Counted from the first letter of the stretch, positions 16,730 to 26,319 are shown. The stretch is 64,000 nt of DNA from Calditrichota bacterium (GCA_008501735.1 QQUF01000005.1:8634-72633), one strand, 5' to 3'. The notes: generated from the letters alone by a model not told the origin. Numbers and translations are program-made.

Positions 16730-18103
16730 TTAATCAACACTTCTCGAAATACCATAAGTTTTCATCTTTTTATGTAAGTTTGTTCTTTCGATTCCAAGAA
16801 TTTTCGATGCCTGTGAAATGTTCCAATCTGACTTTTCTAAAGTCGCCAAAATGTAGTCTTTTTCAACTTTATTCTTCAAATCTTTTAATGAAGGTTCGTC
16901 GTCTAAAATCGGAGAAAATGAAGTTTGCGAAGTGTTTGCAGAGTTTGTGTGAATGTTTAAATCTGAAAGTCTGATAATTCCATTTGAATTGTCAACCATT
17001 ACGACCAAACGCTCAACAACATTTTCCAATTCACGAACATTGCCTTTCCATTCGGCATTTGAAAGCTCGTTTACAACTTCTTCCGAAAATACTTTGACCT
17101 GTGTACCATTTTCTTCTGCATATTTTTCTGCAAAAAATTTGATGAGTAACGGAATGTCTTCTTTTCGTTCTCTTAAAGGAGGAAGGAAAATTGGAACAAC
17201 ATTCAAACGAAAATAAAGGTCTTCTCTAAACTTTCCTTCTTTGCATTCTTGTTGCAAATTTTTGTTTGTTGCGGCAATGACTCTTACGTCAACTTTTTCG
17301 ATTTTTTCGCTACCGACTTTTTGAATTTCGCCTTCTTGCAAAACTCTAAGGACTTTTGCTTGAACTTTCAAACTCATATCACCGATTTCGTCAAGGAAAA
17401 TTGTTCCGCCATTTGCAGCACTAAATTTGCCTTCTGTTTCACGAATCGAACCAGTGTAAGCTCCTTTAGTTGAACCGAAAAGTTCAGACTCAATTAAATT
17501 TTCGGGGATTGCGGCACAGTTTACTTTGACAAAAGGATTGTTTGAAATTTGGCTTTTTGAGTGAATAGCTTTTGCAATTAATTCTTTTCCCGTTCCGCTT
17601 TCACCCAAAACTAAAACTCGCGATTTCGTAGGAGCTACTTTGTTAATTTGGATTTGAATGCTTTGCATTCCTTGACTTATGCCAATCATTTCCAAATTAC
17701 CAACAGTGCTTTTTAGATTTTGGTTTTCTTTAATTAAATTAAATCTTTCGAGAGCGTGTTCTGCGACGAGTAGGACTTTTTCCTTTGTAAAAGGTTTTTC
17801 AATGAAATCGTAAGCACCAAGTTTTGTGGATTCGACAGCGTGTTCGATTGTTCCGTGACCAGAAATCATAACAACAGAACATTCAGGGTAGAGTTCTTTA
17901 ATCTTTTGTAACGCCTCAATTCCGCTCATTCCACCCATTTTAATGTCTAAAAAAATTAAGTTTGGAATTTCTTGAGTCAAAATTTCTAACGCTTCTTCAC
18001 CTGATTCTGCTAAAAGAACATTGTTTCCTTGTCCTAAAAAAATCATTTGAAGAGAACGCCTGATATTTTTTTCGTCGTCAACAATTAAAATTTTTGGCTT
18101 CAT
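16730..18103 (-). CDS. NtrC-type sigma-54-dependent response regulator
   Basis: 457 aa. Receiver domain 1-115 with phospho-acceptor Asp53 and Lys103; AAA+ domain at about 140-370 with Walker A GESGTGKE (167-174) and Walker B FLDEIGD (236-242); C-terminal Fis-type HTH (NISQASKILGIERTNLHKKMKTYGI). The sigma-54-contacting loop reads GAYTGS (214-219) instead of canonical GAFTGA; the essential Thr remains, and Tyr for Phe is a known tolerated change. The cognate kinase is not adjacent; the hybrid kinase at 18883-20520 is a nearby candidate. Start ATG at 18103 is preceded by a T-rich stretch. Confidence 0.93.
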   Translation of the reverse strand: MKPKILIVDDEKNIRRSLQMIFLGQGNNVLLAESGEEALEILTQEIPNLIFLDIKMGGMSGIEALQKIKELYPECSVVMISGHGTIEHAVESTKLGAYDFIEKPFTKEKVLLVAEHALERFNLIKENQNLKSTVGNLEMIGISQGMQSIQIQINKVAPTKSRVLVLGESGTGKELIAKAIHSKSQISNNPFVKVNCAAIPENLIESELFGSTKGAYTGSIRETEGKFSAANGGTIFLDEIGDMSLKVQAKVLRVLQEGEIQKVGSEKIEKVDVRVIAATNKNLQQECKEGKFREDLYFRLNVVPIFLPPLRERKEDIPLLIKFFAEKYAEENGTQVKVFSEEVVNELSNAEWKGNVRELENVVERLVVMVDNSNGIIRLSDLNIHTNSANTSQTSFSPILDDEPSLKDLKNKVEKDYILATLEKSDWNISQASKILGIERTNLHKKMKTYGISRSVD

Positions 18104-18127
18104 TTTTAGAGTCTTTTTAAAAGAAAA

Positions 18128-18162
18128 AAAGTCTTCACTAAAAAGTAAAGACTTTGGTAGAA
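18128..18162 (-). terminator. Intrinsic terminator of clpP
   Basis: On the minus strand AAAGTCTT (18155-18148) and AAGACTTT (18135-18128) pair around a 12-nt loop and are followed by a T-run. It is 23 bp after the clpP stop and before the response regulator start at 18103. Confidence 0.75.
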
Positions 18163-18177
18163 ATTTGTTTTTAAAAT

Positions 18178-18792
18178 TTAGGCAATGTCGCTTCGGTTAG
18201 TAATAATTTTGTCAATCAAACCGTATTCGATAGATTCTTCAGGGCTTAACCAATAATCTCTTTCAGTGTCATCAACAACTCTTTCCATTGACTGACCTGT
18301 GTGAGTTGAAATTATTTGATTAATCTTTTCTTTAGCCATCATAATTTCATTTGCAGCAATTTCGAGGTCAGAAGCTTGACCATAAATTTGTCCGTGAACG
18401 CTTGGTTGGTGAATTAAAAGACGAGAGTTAGGAAAAGCAAATCGCTGACCTTTTTCACCACCAAGAAGAATGATAATTGCAATACTTGCACAAAGCCCTG
18501 CAGCAACTGTTCTTACTTTTGGTTGAACGAAATTCATTGTGTCAAAAATTGAAAATCCAGAAAAGATTTCTCCTCCTGGTGAATTTATGAAAACAGTAAT
18601 TTCTTTTTCTGGGTCTTCTTGTTCTAAAAACAATAATTGAGCATTTACTTCTTTTGCCAATTTGCTGTCAACCGCATCATTAATAGTAATGACTCTACTT
18701 TTTAATAATCTGTAATAAGGACTTTCGGGTGATTTTGATTTGTCTTTTGAGTTATTTTCGTCGTCGTTGTTAAAAATTTCAAATTTTGACAT
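18178..18792 (-). CDS. clpP: ATP-dependent Clp protease proteolytic subunit
   Basis: 204 aa. Barrel-forming serine protease that degrades unfolded proteins with ClpX or ClpA. Catalytic triad in place: Ser103 in GLCASIAI, His128 in LLIHQPS, Asp179 in TERDYWLS. The N-terminal 25 residues are acidic/Ser-rich and longer than usual. The nucleophile segment lacks the common AASMG spelling (CASIA), but the Ser is correctly placed. No clpX or tig is adjacent. Confidence 0.95.
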   Translation of the reverse strand: MSKFEIFNNDDENNSKDKSKSPESPYYRLLKSRVITINDAVDSKLAKEVNAQLLFLEQEDPEKEITVFINSPGGEIFSGFSIFDTMNFVQPKVRTVAAGLCASIAIIILLGGEKGQRFAFPNSRLLIHQPSVHGQIYGQASDLEIAANEIMMAKEKINQIISTHTGQSMERVVDDTERDYWLSPEESIEYGLIDKIITNRSDIA

Positions 18793-18882
18793 TTTTTTCC
18801 TTTTTGTAAAACTAATTTCAAATTAAGGGCAAAATATAGATTTTTCCGATGCTTTTTCAAAATATAAAAAGTAAGTATTAAA

Positions 18883-20520
18883 CTATTCTAATGAAGTTTT
18901 AATGGCTTTCAATAATTCTCGCATATTATAAGGTTTAAAAAGGAATTTAGAACCTTTTTCCATTGATAAATTTAATTTAAGATTTTCAGTCGTGTGTCCA
19001 CTTGTAAATAAAATTTTAGAATTTGGCCTGAATGTCTGAATCTGTTTTCGTAGCTCTAAACCACTTTTCTTAGGTAGAACAATATCTGCAAAGATTAAAT
19101 CAATTTTGTTAATATTTTGTAAAAATATTACAAGAGCTTCTTCTGCACTTTTTGCTTCTAAAGTTTTATATCCATTTTCGGTAAGAATAATTTTTGCAAT
19201 TTCTCTCACTTCGCTTTCATCTTCAACAATCAAAATTAATTCACCTTTTCCTTGAAAATCTTTAAAAATGTAATTTTCGGATTTTGTAACCTTTGTGGTT
19301 AAAACTAAACTTGGAAAATAGATATTAAATTTTGTACCTTTATTTTTACTTGATATTACATTTACCCAACCATCGTGTTGTTTGATAATTCCATAAACAA
19401 CTGATAATCCTAAACCTGTCCCATTTCCACTTTGTTTGGTTGAGAAAAATGGCTCAAAAATCTTTAGAGTAGTTTCCTCATCCATTCCAATTCCATTATC
19501 TTCGATTGAAAGACAAACGAATTCACCAGCTCTAGAATAAGGTATTTGAGAAGTTAGCTCCTTTGTCACAGAAACATTTTTGGTTTGAATTGTAATTTTA
19601 CCACCATTTGGAAGTGCATCTTTTGAATTCACTAGAAGTTGTAAAATTATTTGTTCAATTTGATTTTGGTCAGCTCGAATTTGTTTGATGTTAAAATCAT
19701 AAATTGTGTTAATGAAAATGTTATTTCCAATAATTCTTTGGAAAAATTTTTCCATATTTACAATTGTCAAATTCAAATCGAAAACATCTTGAATTAAAAT
19801 TTGCTTCCTACTAAATGCTAAAAGTTGTTCTGTCAGGTCATTTGCTTTTTTTGATGCAGATTGAATTTCAGATATTTTAATTAAAAGCTCTTTGCTTTCA
19901 TTTAATTCTTTAGCTAGAACATCACTATTACCTAAAATTGTTGTTAAAAGATTTTTAAAGTCGTGAGCAATTCCTCCTGCTAAATCTCCAATTGCCTCTA
20001 ATTTTTGAGATTGAAATAATTGTTTCTCTATCTTTCTTTTCTCAAAATTTTCCTTAAGTAATTCTTGATTAATTCGTTTTAGCTTTGCAGTTCTTTTTTC
20101 AACGAGTTCCTCGAGCTGTTCGTGATATTTTTTAATAGATTCTGCTGATTCGACTTTTTGAGTAATGTCAGTTAAAAAAACTGTTAATCCAATTATTTCA
20201 CTGTTTCTATTTTTAACAGGATTGTAAGTATTTTCAAAAAATAGACGGTTCGGAGGCTCTCCATATTTTTCTATAAGAGTAAACCGTTCACCAAGTAATG
20301 CCCTATCAAAATTTTTTTTAGCTTTTTTTCTATCTTCAATAATCTTAATTATTTTAAGCATATTCATTCCAACTTCAATTTCAACACCCCAAATTTTATG
20401 AATTGTATCTTTGTGGTTTTGATTAAAAGCTAAGTACTCATAATTTTTGTTAAGTGCAAAAATTACAATGTTTTTTGGGCTTTCGATTATTGCGGAAAGT
20501 AAATTTGTAGAATCTTTCAT
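18883..20520 (-). CDS. Hybrid histidine kinase (PAS-HisKA-HATPase-REC)
   Basis: 545 aa with no membrane segment, so cytosolic sensing. PAS fold at about 8-125 ([32 protein letters not shown]); coiled coil 125-175; H-box [15 protein letters not shown] with His186; HATPase with N box, DNGIGMD and [15 protein letters not shown]-terminal receiver from about 428 (VEDESEV; phospho-Asp in FADIVLP near 478). The architecture matches soluble PAS hybrid kinases that pass phosphate to a response regulator elsewhere. The response regulator at 16730-18103 is close but separated by clpP and a terminator. Confidence 0.92.
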   Translation of the reverse strand: MKDSTNLLSAIIESPKNIVIFALNKNYEYLAFNQNHKDTIHKIWGVEIEVGMNMLKIIKIIEDRKKAKKNFDRALLGERFTLIEKYGEPPNRLFFENTYNPVKNRNSEIIGLTVFLTDITQKVESAESIKKYHEQLEELVEKRTAKLKRINQELLKENFEKRKIEKQLFQSQKLEAIGDLAGGIAHDFKNLLTTILGNSDVLAKELNESKELLIKISEIQSASKKANDLTEQLLAFSRKQILIQDVFDLNLTIVNMEKFFQRIIGNNIFINTIYDFNIKQIRADQNQIEQIILQLLVNSKDALPNGGKITIQTKNVSVTKELTSQIPYSRAGEFVCLSIEDNGIGMDEETTLKIFEPFFSTKQSGNGTGLGLSVVYGIIKQHDGWVNVISSKNKGTKFNIYFPSLVLTTKVTKSENYIFKDFQGKGELILIVEDESEVREIAKIILTENGYKTLEAKSAEEALVIFLQNINKIDLIFADIVLPKKSGLELRKQIQTFRPNSKILFTSGHTTENLKLNLSMEKGSKFLFKPYNMRELLKAIKTSLE

Positions 20521-20663
20521 TTCAATATTTTTTTATTTTCAAAAGATAAGTGAGAAAATTAATTTAATAAAATAAATTTGATTTAATATTTTTTGTATTG
20601 AATTTCCTATATTCTACTTTTATTTAGAATAAAAGTAAAATTTTAGTAGAAATAGTAGTTTTA

Positions 20664-21815
20664 ATGTCAAATTCAAATAGTATTTTCCAAATATTAATTG
20701 TTGTTTTTGATGATATGATAGGTCTTTCTAGATTACCTAAGACTCTCAAAAAATCGAATTGTGAAGTAACATTAATTTCTCCACCTGACCTACTTGTAAC
20801 GAAATCAAAATACATTTCCAGTCGAATAGTTACTCCTAAAGATATCACAAAAACAGTCGAGACTTTGAAAGAACATTTGAATGAGAATTCTCAGAAATAC
20901 GATTTTGTAATAGTAGGAGATGAATCATTATTAGGAGAATTTACTAAACTCAGAAATGAAGATTGGTTGAGAAAAGTGATTCCTGTTCCTGATATTGAAA
21001 AATTAGAAATTGTTAATTCTAAATTTAGATTTATTGAAGAAGCACAAAAAATTAACCTTATGATTCCTTTTGCTCACTTGTGTAAATCTTTAAAGGAAGT
21101 AAAAGAATATGCAACAAAAATTGGTTTCCCTTTAGTTATCAAAGAGGAAGTAAGTACTTGTGGGCAAGGTGTAAGAATTGTAAAATCAGAAGAAGAATTA
21201 GAAAAATTTTATTATCAACTCAAAGCTAGGACAGATATTTTAATACAAGAATTTGTTGATGGAAGAGTCGGAACAACAGAAGTTTTTTTCAACAAAGGTG
21301 TTCCAATTTGTTGGTTTTCTTCATTCAGCTTAGTTTGTTTACCGAGTGTTACAGGAATGTCTTGTATGCGTGAAATTGGGGATTTTCCAGAAATTGAAAA
21401 CCTTTTAAAGGGAGTCGGAAAACTAACAGGGTTTTCTGGTTTTGGTGGAATTGACTGGATTTTAGATTCTAAGGATACTTATTTAAAATTGATAGAATTT
21501 AACCCGAGACCGACTCCTGCTTATCATTTCGGAGAAATTGCAGAAGTAAATTTTTCCAAAGCTCTTAGACAAACGCTTGAAAAACAGGAAACTCAAATAC
21601 AAAGACCATATTTACCGCCAAGAACCAAAGATAGATTTTTATACTTATTTCCTCAAGATGTTCACAGAATTCTGAACGATAGAAAAATTATAAAATTGTT
21701 CCGTTGGATTCCTTTTAAAAAAACATCAAAGGATTTGCCATTAGATGATTTAGGTTTACTAATAACTCATTTATGGCGAATTTTAAAGCTTGGTTACAAT
21801 ATTTTGAAAAAGTAA
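20664..21815 (+). CDS. ATP-grasp carboxylate-amine ligase-like protein
   Basis: 383 aa. ATP-grasp fold: FPLVIKEEVSTCGQGVRIV (about 154-172, ATP-binding Lys and loop), ILIQEFVDGRVGTTEVFF (192-209), GGIDWILDSKDTYLKLIEFNPRP (metal-binding Glu/Asn near 283). Such enzymes form an acyl-phosphate and join it to an amine; the substrates cannot be read from the sequence. Only 42 bp separate it from a PLP-dependent decarboxylase-like gene on the same strand, suggesting a shared pathway for a small amino-acid or peptide product. Confidence 0.8.
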   Translation: MSNSNSIFQILIVVFDDMIGLSRLPKTLKKSNCEVTLISPPDLLVTKSKYISSRIVTPKDITKTVETLKEHLNENSQKYDFVIVGDESLLGEFTKLRNEDWLRKVIPVPDIEKLEIVNSKFRFIEEAQKINLMIPFAHLCKSLKEVKEYATKIGFPLVIKEEVSTCGQGVRIVKSEEELEKFYYQLKARTDILIQEFVDGRVGTTEVFFNKGVPICWFSSFSLVCLPSVTGMSCMREIGDFPEIENLLKGVGKLTGFSGFGGIDWILDSKDTYLKLIEFNPRPTPAYHFGEIAEVNFSKALRQTLEKQETQIQRPYLPPRTKDRFLYLFPQDVHRILNDRKIIKLFRWIPFKKTSKDLPLDDLGLLITHLWRILKLGYNILKK

Positions 21816-21857
21816 AGTCAATTTAGTAGGATAGATTTTTAATAAAAAAGTAGCAAA

Positions 21858-23258
21858 ATGATTAAAACAGGACTTAAAACAAAACTTAAAAGTTTTATTG
21901 AAGACAGGCAAAAAGAAAAGATTGAAGATTTTGGGCATCTTAATCCAAGTTTATGGAATTTGAAATTGGCTGATGGAGAATTGAGAACGAATAATTTTTC
22001 GTTTTCAGAAATTGAAAAAAGTTATGGCTCACCTCTTTTTATTGTTGATGAAACAAAAGTTCGTGAAAATGCAAAAATCTTCTTAAATGAGTTTCAAAAG
22101 CAAATTCCTGAAATCGAAACATTCTTTTCTTACAAAACAAATTCTGTTCCCGGAATGCTTAAAATTTTTCATAGTGAAGGATTCGGTGCAGAAGTTACTT
22201 CCGAATACGAACTTTGGCTTGCCCAAAAACTTGGAGTAAAACCTGAAAAAATAATTTTTGATGGAAGAGCAAAGTCAGTTGCAAGTCTTGAAAATGCAGT
22301 TAACTCTCAAATTCGCCTCATAAATATTGATACTTTCGAAGAGATTGAAAGATTAAAATCCGTAACTGAAAAACTTGGAAAATCAATTGATGTTGGAATC
22401 AGAATTCAAACTGGTGAAGGTTGGAAAGGACAATTTGGATTTTCAATCGCTAAAAATGAAGCCTTTGAAGCTGTAAAGAAAATCTCAGAAACAAAAAATC
22501 TCAATTTTATTGCTTTACATTTTCATCTTGGAACTCTTATAAAAAGGCTAAGTAAATACACAGTTGCTTTAGATTCTGCATTTTCATTTGCAGTTTCTTT
22601 GAAAGAAAAGTTAGGATTAGAAGTTAAAATTTTTGACATTGGAGGAGGTTATGGTGTTCCAACTGTGAAGCAAGTGTTGAATTCTGAGCAAGAACTTTCT
22701 GATAGAATAGGTGTTCCAGTTTTTCCACCTCAAGACGTAAATTTTCCTTCTTACAAAGATTTTGCCAATGCAATTGGAGAAAAAAATCGAGAGCTTTCTA
22801 ACAAATTTAGTTTTGCTCCCAAATTCTTTTGTGAGCCAGGTAGAATAGTAGCAAGTTCTGCACAAAGTTTGCTTTTGAAAGTTGTAGAAATCAAAGAACG
22901 TTCAGATTCCCCAACAATTGCAATTATGAATGGCGGAATGAACATTGCAAGTCCACTTCGAGGTGAGTACAAAGAAGCCTTTGCAGTAAATAAAATGGAA
23001 GAAACGGAAAGAATTAACTACAAAATTGTCGGTCCAACTTGTAACCCTGGTGATACACTTTATCCTGCAAAGTTTTTTCCAAAACTCAATGTTGGTGATT
23101 TGGTTCTAGTTGTTGATGCAGGAGCATATTTTACTTCTTACTCAAATAGTTTTTGTTTCCCAAAACCTGCGATAATTGTTGTGAATGACAAAAAACACTA
23201 CCTTTCACGTAAAGCAGAAACATTCGATTACATTAACCAAAACGATTTAGAGTTTTAA
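21858..23258 (+). CDS. Diaminopimelate/ornithine decarboxylase-like PLP enzyme (fold type III)
   Basis: 466 aa. Alanine-racemase-like barrel plus C-terminal beta domain. PLP Lys93 in FFSYKTN; HFHLGT (221-226); phosphate-binding GGGYG (262-266); CEPGR (325-329); active-site Cys395 in GPTCNPGD. All family landmarks are present, so it is probably active. The first 45 residues extend beyond typical LysA, and lysine-pathway genes are not adjacent. With the ATP-grasp gene upstream, decarboxylation of an amino acid or conjugated amino acid other than diaminopimelate is plausible, as in the BtrJ/BtrK pair of butirosin synthesis, though no carrier-protein gene is present. Confidence 0.85.
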   Translation: MIKTGLKTKLKSFIEDRQKEKIEDFGHLNPSLWNLKLADGELRTNNFSFSEIEKSYGSPLFIVDETKVRENAKIFLNEFQKQIPEIETFFSYKTNSVPGMLKIFHSEGFGAEVTSEYELWLAQKLGVKPEKIIFDGRAKSVASLENAVNSQIRLINIDTFEEIERLKSVTEKLGKSIDVGIRIQTGEGWKGQFGFSIAKNEAFEAVKKISETKNLNFIALHFHLGTLIKRLSKYTVALDSAFSFAVSLKEKLGLEVKIFDIGGGYGVPTVKQVLNSEQELSDRIGVPVFPPQDVNFPSYKDFANAIGEKNRELSNKFSFAPKFFCEPGRIVASSAQSLLLKVVEIKERSDSPTIAIMNGGMNIASPLRGEYKEAFAVNKMEETERINYKIVGPTCNPGDTLYPAKFFPKLNVGDLVLVVDAGAYFTSYSNSFCFPKPAIIVVNDKKHYLSRKAETFDYINQNDLEF

Positions 23259-23927
23259 TTCATTCTGAATTGGAAAGATGACAGAAGGATTGTCGTTAGC
23301 AGGAGAGTTAATTGAACTTGAAACTTGAAATGCTTTCATTTTTTCTGACTGAAAAGGCTGGAGAAAACCGTTAAGTTCATTTGTCGTAAGTGAATTGTCT
23401 AACCAATCTTTTTCAATTTCTCTTGGCAAAATAACAGGCATTCGATTGTGAATTCCAGACATTAATTCATTTGGCTCGGTTGTAATTACTGTAAAACTTT
23501 TGATGAATTCGCCGCTTGGACTTTTCCAATTTTCCCAAAGTCCTGCAATGGCAAAAGGTTCTTCATTTTTAAGAGTAATTCTCATTGGAATTTTATTTTT
23601 ACCAACTCTTTTCCACTCATAAAATCCGTCAGCTAAAACTAAACAACGTCTGTTTGTATAGGCATTTTTAAAACTTGGTTTTTCAGTAAGAGTTTCACCT
23701 CGTGCGTTGATTAATTTATTTCCGATTTTGATGTCTTTTGCCCAAAATGGAATCAAACCCCAACGGAAAAGATGAATTTCACTTGGATTTAGATTTGTGA
23801 TAACTGGAAGATTTTGCGTCGGAGCAGCATTAAATCTTGGAAAAAGTGTTTCTTGTTCTGGAATAATTACACCGAATCTTTTCTTTAAAATTTCTTCTTC
23901 AACAATAATTGAAAATCTACCGCACAT
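23247..23927 (-). CDS. SRAP/HMCES-family abasic-site protein (YedK-like)
   Basis: SOS-response-associated peptidase family; it forms a thiazolidine crosslink with abasic sites in single-stranded DNA. I place the start at ATG 23927 so that, after Met removal, Cys2 of MCGRF is N-terminal, as the chemistry requires; an upstream in-frame TTG at 23939 would bury it. Other landmarks: RFNAAPTQ, catalytic Glu in DGFYEWKR, catalytic His in GIHNRMPVIL. About 226 aa, the usual length. It converges on the decarboxylase gene with a 12-bp overlap of 3' ends. Confidence 0.93.
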   Translation of the reverse strand: MCGRFSIIVEEEILKKRFGVIIPEQETLFPRFNAAPTQNLPVITNLNPSEIHLFRWGLIPFWAKDIKIGNKLINARGETLTEKPSFKNAYTNRRCLVLADGFYEWKRVGKNKIPMRITLKNEEPFAIAGLWENWKSPSGEFIKSFTVITTEPNELMSGIHNRMPVILPREIEKDWLDNSLTTNELNGFLQPFQSEKMKAFQVSSSINSPANDNPSVIFPIQNELKL

Positions 23928-24020
23928 CTTTTGCTCCAAATTTTTTGTGTTTCCGAAAGTTTTATCTTTAATTTATTGACTTTAAAATAATTCACAAAAT
24001 TATTTAAATGGAATTTAAAA

Positions 24021-24473
24021 ATGGAAATAAAAATTAAAAAAGCCACACAGGAAGATTCAAAAATTGTAATTCGGTTTTTAAAGGAGTTGTATTTAGAATT
24101 GGGTGAAGAAAAGGAGTCAATTGAATATTTAGACGAGGAATTTCTTTCCGATTTTTTTGCAACTGAAACAACTAAAATATTTTTAGCGTTTTTCAATGAA
24201 ATCCAAGTTGGGATAATTACTCTCACTGAATCACAAGCAATTTACACAGGTGGAAAATTTGGCTTAATTGATGAACTATTTGTTTTACCTGAATTTCGTT
24301 CAATTCAAATTGGTCAGAAATTATTAGATTTTATTAAAGAAATTGGCAAACAGAATAATTGGAAAAGAATTGATGTTACAGCTCCTTCAGATTCAAAATT
24401 TGAAAGAACTGTCAATTTTTACAAAAGAAATGGCTTCGTTTTTACAGGTCCCAAATTAAAATTTAAGGTTTAA
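24021..24473 (+). CDS. GNAT-family N-acetyltransferase
   Basis: 150 aa, cytosolic. Core GNAT strands and motif A: GLIDELFVLPEFRSIQIGQKLLDF (about 83-106; R-x-x-x-I-G pyrophosphate loop), and C-terminal FYKRNGFVFTG. Substrate unknown. First of a tight same-strand cluster (4 bp to the next gene), divergent from the SRAP gene with a 93-bp shared upstream region. Confidence 0.85.
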   Translation: MEIKIKKATQEDSKIVIRFLKELYLELGEEKESIEYLDEEFLSDFFATETTKIFLAFFNEIQVGIITLTESQAIYTGGKFGLIDELFVLPEFRSIQIGQKLLDFIKEIGKQNNWKRIDVTAPSDSKFERTVNFYKRNGFVFTGPKLKFKV

Positions 24474-24476
24474 AAA

Positions 24477-24851
24477 ATGATTTTTAGAGTGGCAAGGCAT
24501 ACAAACGATTTTGAACCAATAATTAATTTCTACAATGAAATTCTCGGTTTGGAAATTCTTGGAAATTTTAAAAACCATAATGGTTATGATGGTATTTTCT
24601 TTGGTAAAGAAGGTTTAGATTGGCATTTGGAATTCACAAAATCCGAAACTAAAGCAGAACACAAATTTGACGATGACGATTTGTTGGTTTTTTATCCTAA
24701 GACAAAAGAAGAATTTGAAAAAATTATGAAAAATATTGAGTTAAATAGAATTGAAAAAATCTCACCAAAAAATCCCTATTGGAAGGAAAATGGTATTTTA
24801 ATTTCTGACCCTGACGGATTCAAAGTAGTAATTTGTAAACAAGGATACTAG
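24477..24851 (+). CDS. VOC-family (glyoxalase/bleomycin-resistance fold) protein
   Basis: 124 aa, one pair of beta-alpha-beta-beta-beta modules. N-terminal RVARHTNDFEPIINFYNEILGLE and the C-terminal ISDPDGFKVVICKQ are typical VOC sequences, with candidate metal ligands His6, His56 (DWHLEF) and a C-terminal acidic residue. It may be a dioxygenase, lyase or small-molecule-binding protein. Starts 3 bp after the GNAT stop. Confidence 0.8.
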   Translation: MIFRVARHTNDFEPIINFYNEILGLEILGNFKNHNGYDGIFFGKEGLDWHLEFTKSETKAEHKFDDDDLLVFYPKTKEEFEKIMKNIELNRIEKISPKNPYWKENGILISDPDGFKVVICKQGY

Positions 24852-24871
24852 TAATAAAATGGGAAAAAGGA

Positions 24872-25324
24872 TTGAAAAATATATTTGACAAAAAAGTAAC
24901 GAATGAAATGGTTGAACGCATTGGCAAACTTCAGCCAAACTCAAAAGCTGTTTGGGGAAAAATGAATATTGCGCAAATGTTAGCTCATTGCAATGTTAGT
25001 TACGAATTGGTTTACGAGAATAAAATACCCAAACCAAGCGGAATCAAAAAGCTATTCCTAAAATTTGTGATTAAGCCTTTTGTGGTCGGAGAAAAGCCTT
25101 TTCGCAAAAATGGCAAAACTGCACCTGAATTTTTAATGGTTGATAAAAAAGATTTTGAATTTGAAAAGAAGAGATTGGTAGATTTTTTGTATAAAACACA
25201 AGAACTTGGAGAAGGGCACTTTCATAACAAAGAGTCTCATTCTTTCGGTGTTTTAACAAAAACAGAGTGGAATAATTTGTTTTATAAACATCTTGACCAC
25301 CATTTACAACAATTTGGAGTTTAG
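24872..25324 (+). CDS. DinB-like four-helix protein (DUF1569 type)
   Basis: 150 aa. MNIAQMLAHCNVSYE and the C-terminal HLDHHLQQFGV supply the His residues expected of the metal-binding DinB/YfiT-like fold; KPFRKNGKTAPEFL is typical of the DUF1569 branch. Function unknown; relatives are thiol-dependent transferases. The start is TTG at 24872, since the nearby ATG at 24859 is in another frame and stops after nine codons. It is 20 bp downstream of the VOC gene. Confidence 0.75.
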   Translation: MKNIFDKKVTNEMVERIGKLQPNSKAVWGKMNIAQMLAHCNVSYELVYENKIPKPSGIKKLFLKFVIKPFVVGEKPFRKNGKTAPEFLMVDKKDFEFEKKRLVDFLYKTQELGEGHFHNKESHSFGVLTKTEWNNLFYKHLDHHLQQFGV

Positions 25325-25328
25325 TGTT

Positions 25329-26156
25329 TTGAAAAATTATTTGTCAAAAAAACTAGATTGGCGAACAGCAGAAGTCACTTTTACTTACAGCGAAGTTTCA
25401 CTTTGGTCTTCTCAATTTGGTAACTTAATGTTCGAGCATTTGCCGATTTCTAAGTTTAAAAATGTTCTTGATATTGGCTTTGGGGCAGGATTTCCACTTT
25501 TGGAAATTGCTCAAAGGTTTGGTAAAAACTCTAAAGTTTATGGAATTGACCCTTGGACAGAAGCAGTAAAAATTGCACGTAAAAAAGCTAAAATCTTGGG
25601 AATTGAAAATGTTGAAATTTTGGAATCAGATGCTTCAAATTTAGATTTTGAAAATGATTTTTTTGATTTAGCTGTTTGCAATTTGGGAATTAATAATTTT
25701 GAAAATCCTGAAAAAGTGATGTCAGAAGTCCAGAGAACTTTAAAGCCAAATGCAAAATTTTGCACTACTTCAAATCTTAGTGGTTCTTTTGAAGAGTTTT
25801 ACCAAGTTTATGGTGAAACACTAAAAGAACTTGGTCTTGGGCATTTACAAAGTAAACTTGAAGAACAGAAAGCACATAGAGGAACAATTGAATCTTTTAC
25901 AGAATTATTTGATAAAGCCGGATTGAAAATTACTAAAAAAGTCGAAGACAAATTCCACTGGAGATTCGCCGACGGAACTTCCCTTTTAAATTATGCATTT
26001 GTTTTAATTGGTTTTCTTGAAGGTTGGCGAGGAATTATAGAACCTGAAATTGAAGAGCAGGTTTTTGAAAAATTAGAATCAAATCTTAATAAACTGGCAG
26101 AGTCTAAAAGTGAATTGAGATTAACAATCCCAATGGTTTATTTTGAGTGTGAATAG
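25329..26156 (+). CDS. Class I SAM-dependent methyltransferase
   Basis: About 275 aa. SAM-binding motif I VLDIGFGAGFPLLEIA, motif II acidic VYGIDPW, motif IV DLAVCNLGINNF, resembling UbiE/Methyltransf_11 enzymes. I set the start at TTG 25329, 4 bp after the preceding stop, since an upstream in-frame TTG (25293) would lie inside the previous gene and adds residues with no family support. Substrate unknown. It ends the four-gene cluster begun at 24021. Confidence 0.85.
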   Translation: MKNYLSKKLDWRTAEVTFTYSEVSLWSSQFGNLMFEHLPISKFKNVLDIGFGAGFPLLEIAQRFGKNSKVYGIDPWTEAVKIARKKAKILGIENVEILESDASNLDFENDFFDLAVCNLGINNFENPEKVMSEVQRTLKPNAKFCTTSNLSGSFEEFYQVYGETLKELGLGHLQSKLEEQKAHRGTIESFTELFDKAGLKITKKVEDKFHWRFADGTSLLNYAFVLIGFLEGWRGIIEPEIEEQVFEKLESNLNKLAESKSELRLTIPMVYFECE

Positions 26157-26319
26157 TTTTAACAAAAGCCAATTTCCAAAAATTGAAAATTGGTTTAAAT
26201 GAAAAGAGAATAAATTTATTAAACCCAACCAAACCTTAGTACGGTGAAATCAAATTTTAGGTAAGAATTACATATTTTCTGTTGGTATTGTATGCAAATT
26301 GTATTTTTCGGGCTTTTAA

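Noticed and set aside
23928-23939. Longer SRAP protein starting at TTG 23939
   Set aside because: It would place four residues before the essential N-terminal Cys.
24859-24889. ATG at 24859 as start of the DinB-like gene
   Set aside because: It is out of frame and ends after nine codons; TTG 24872 is in frame.
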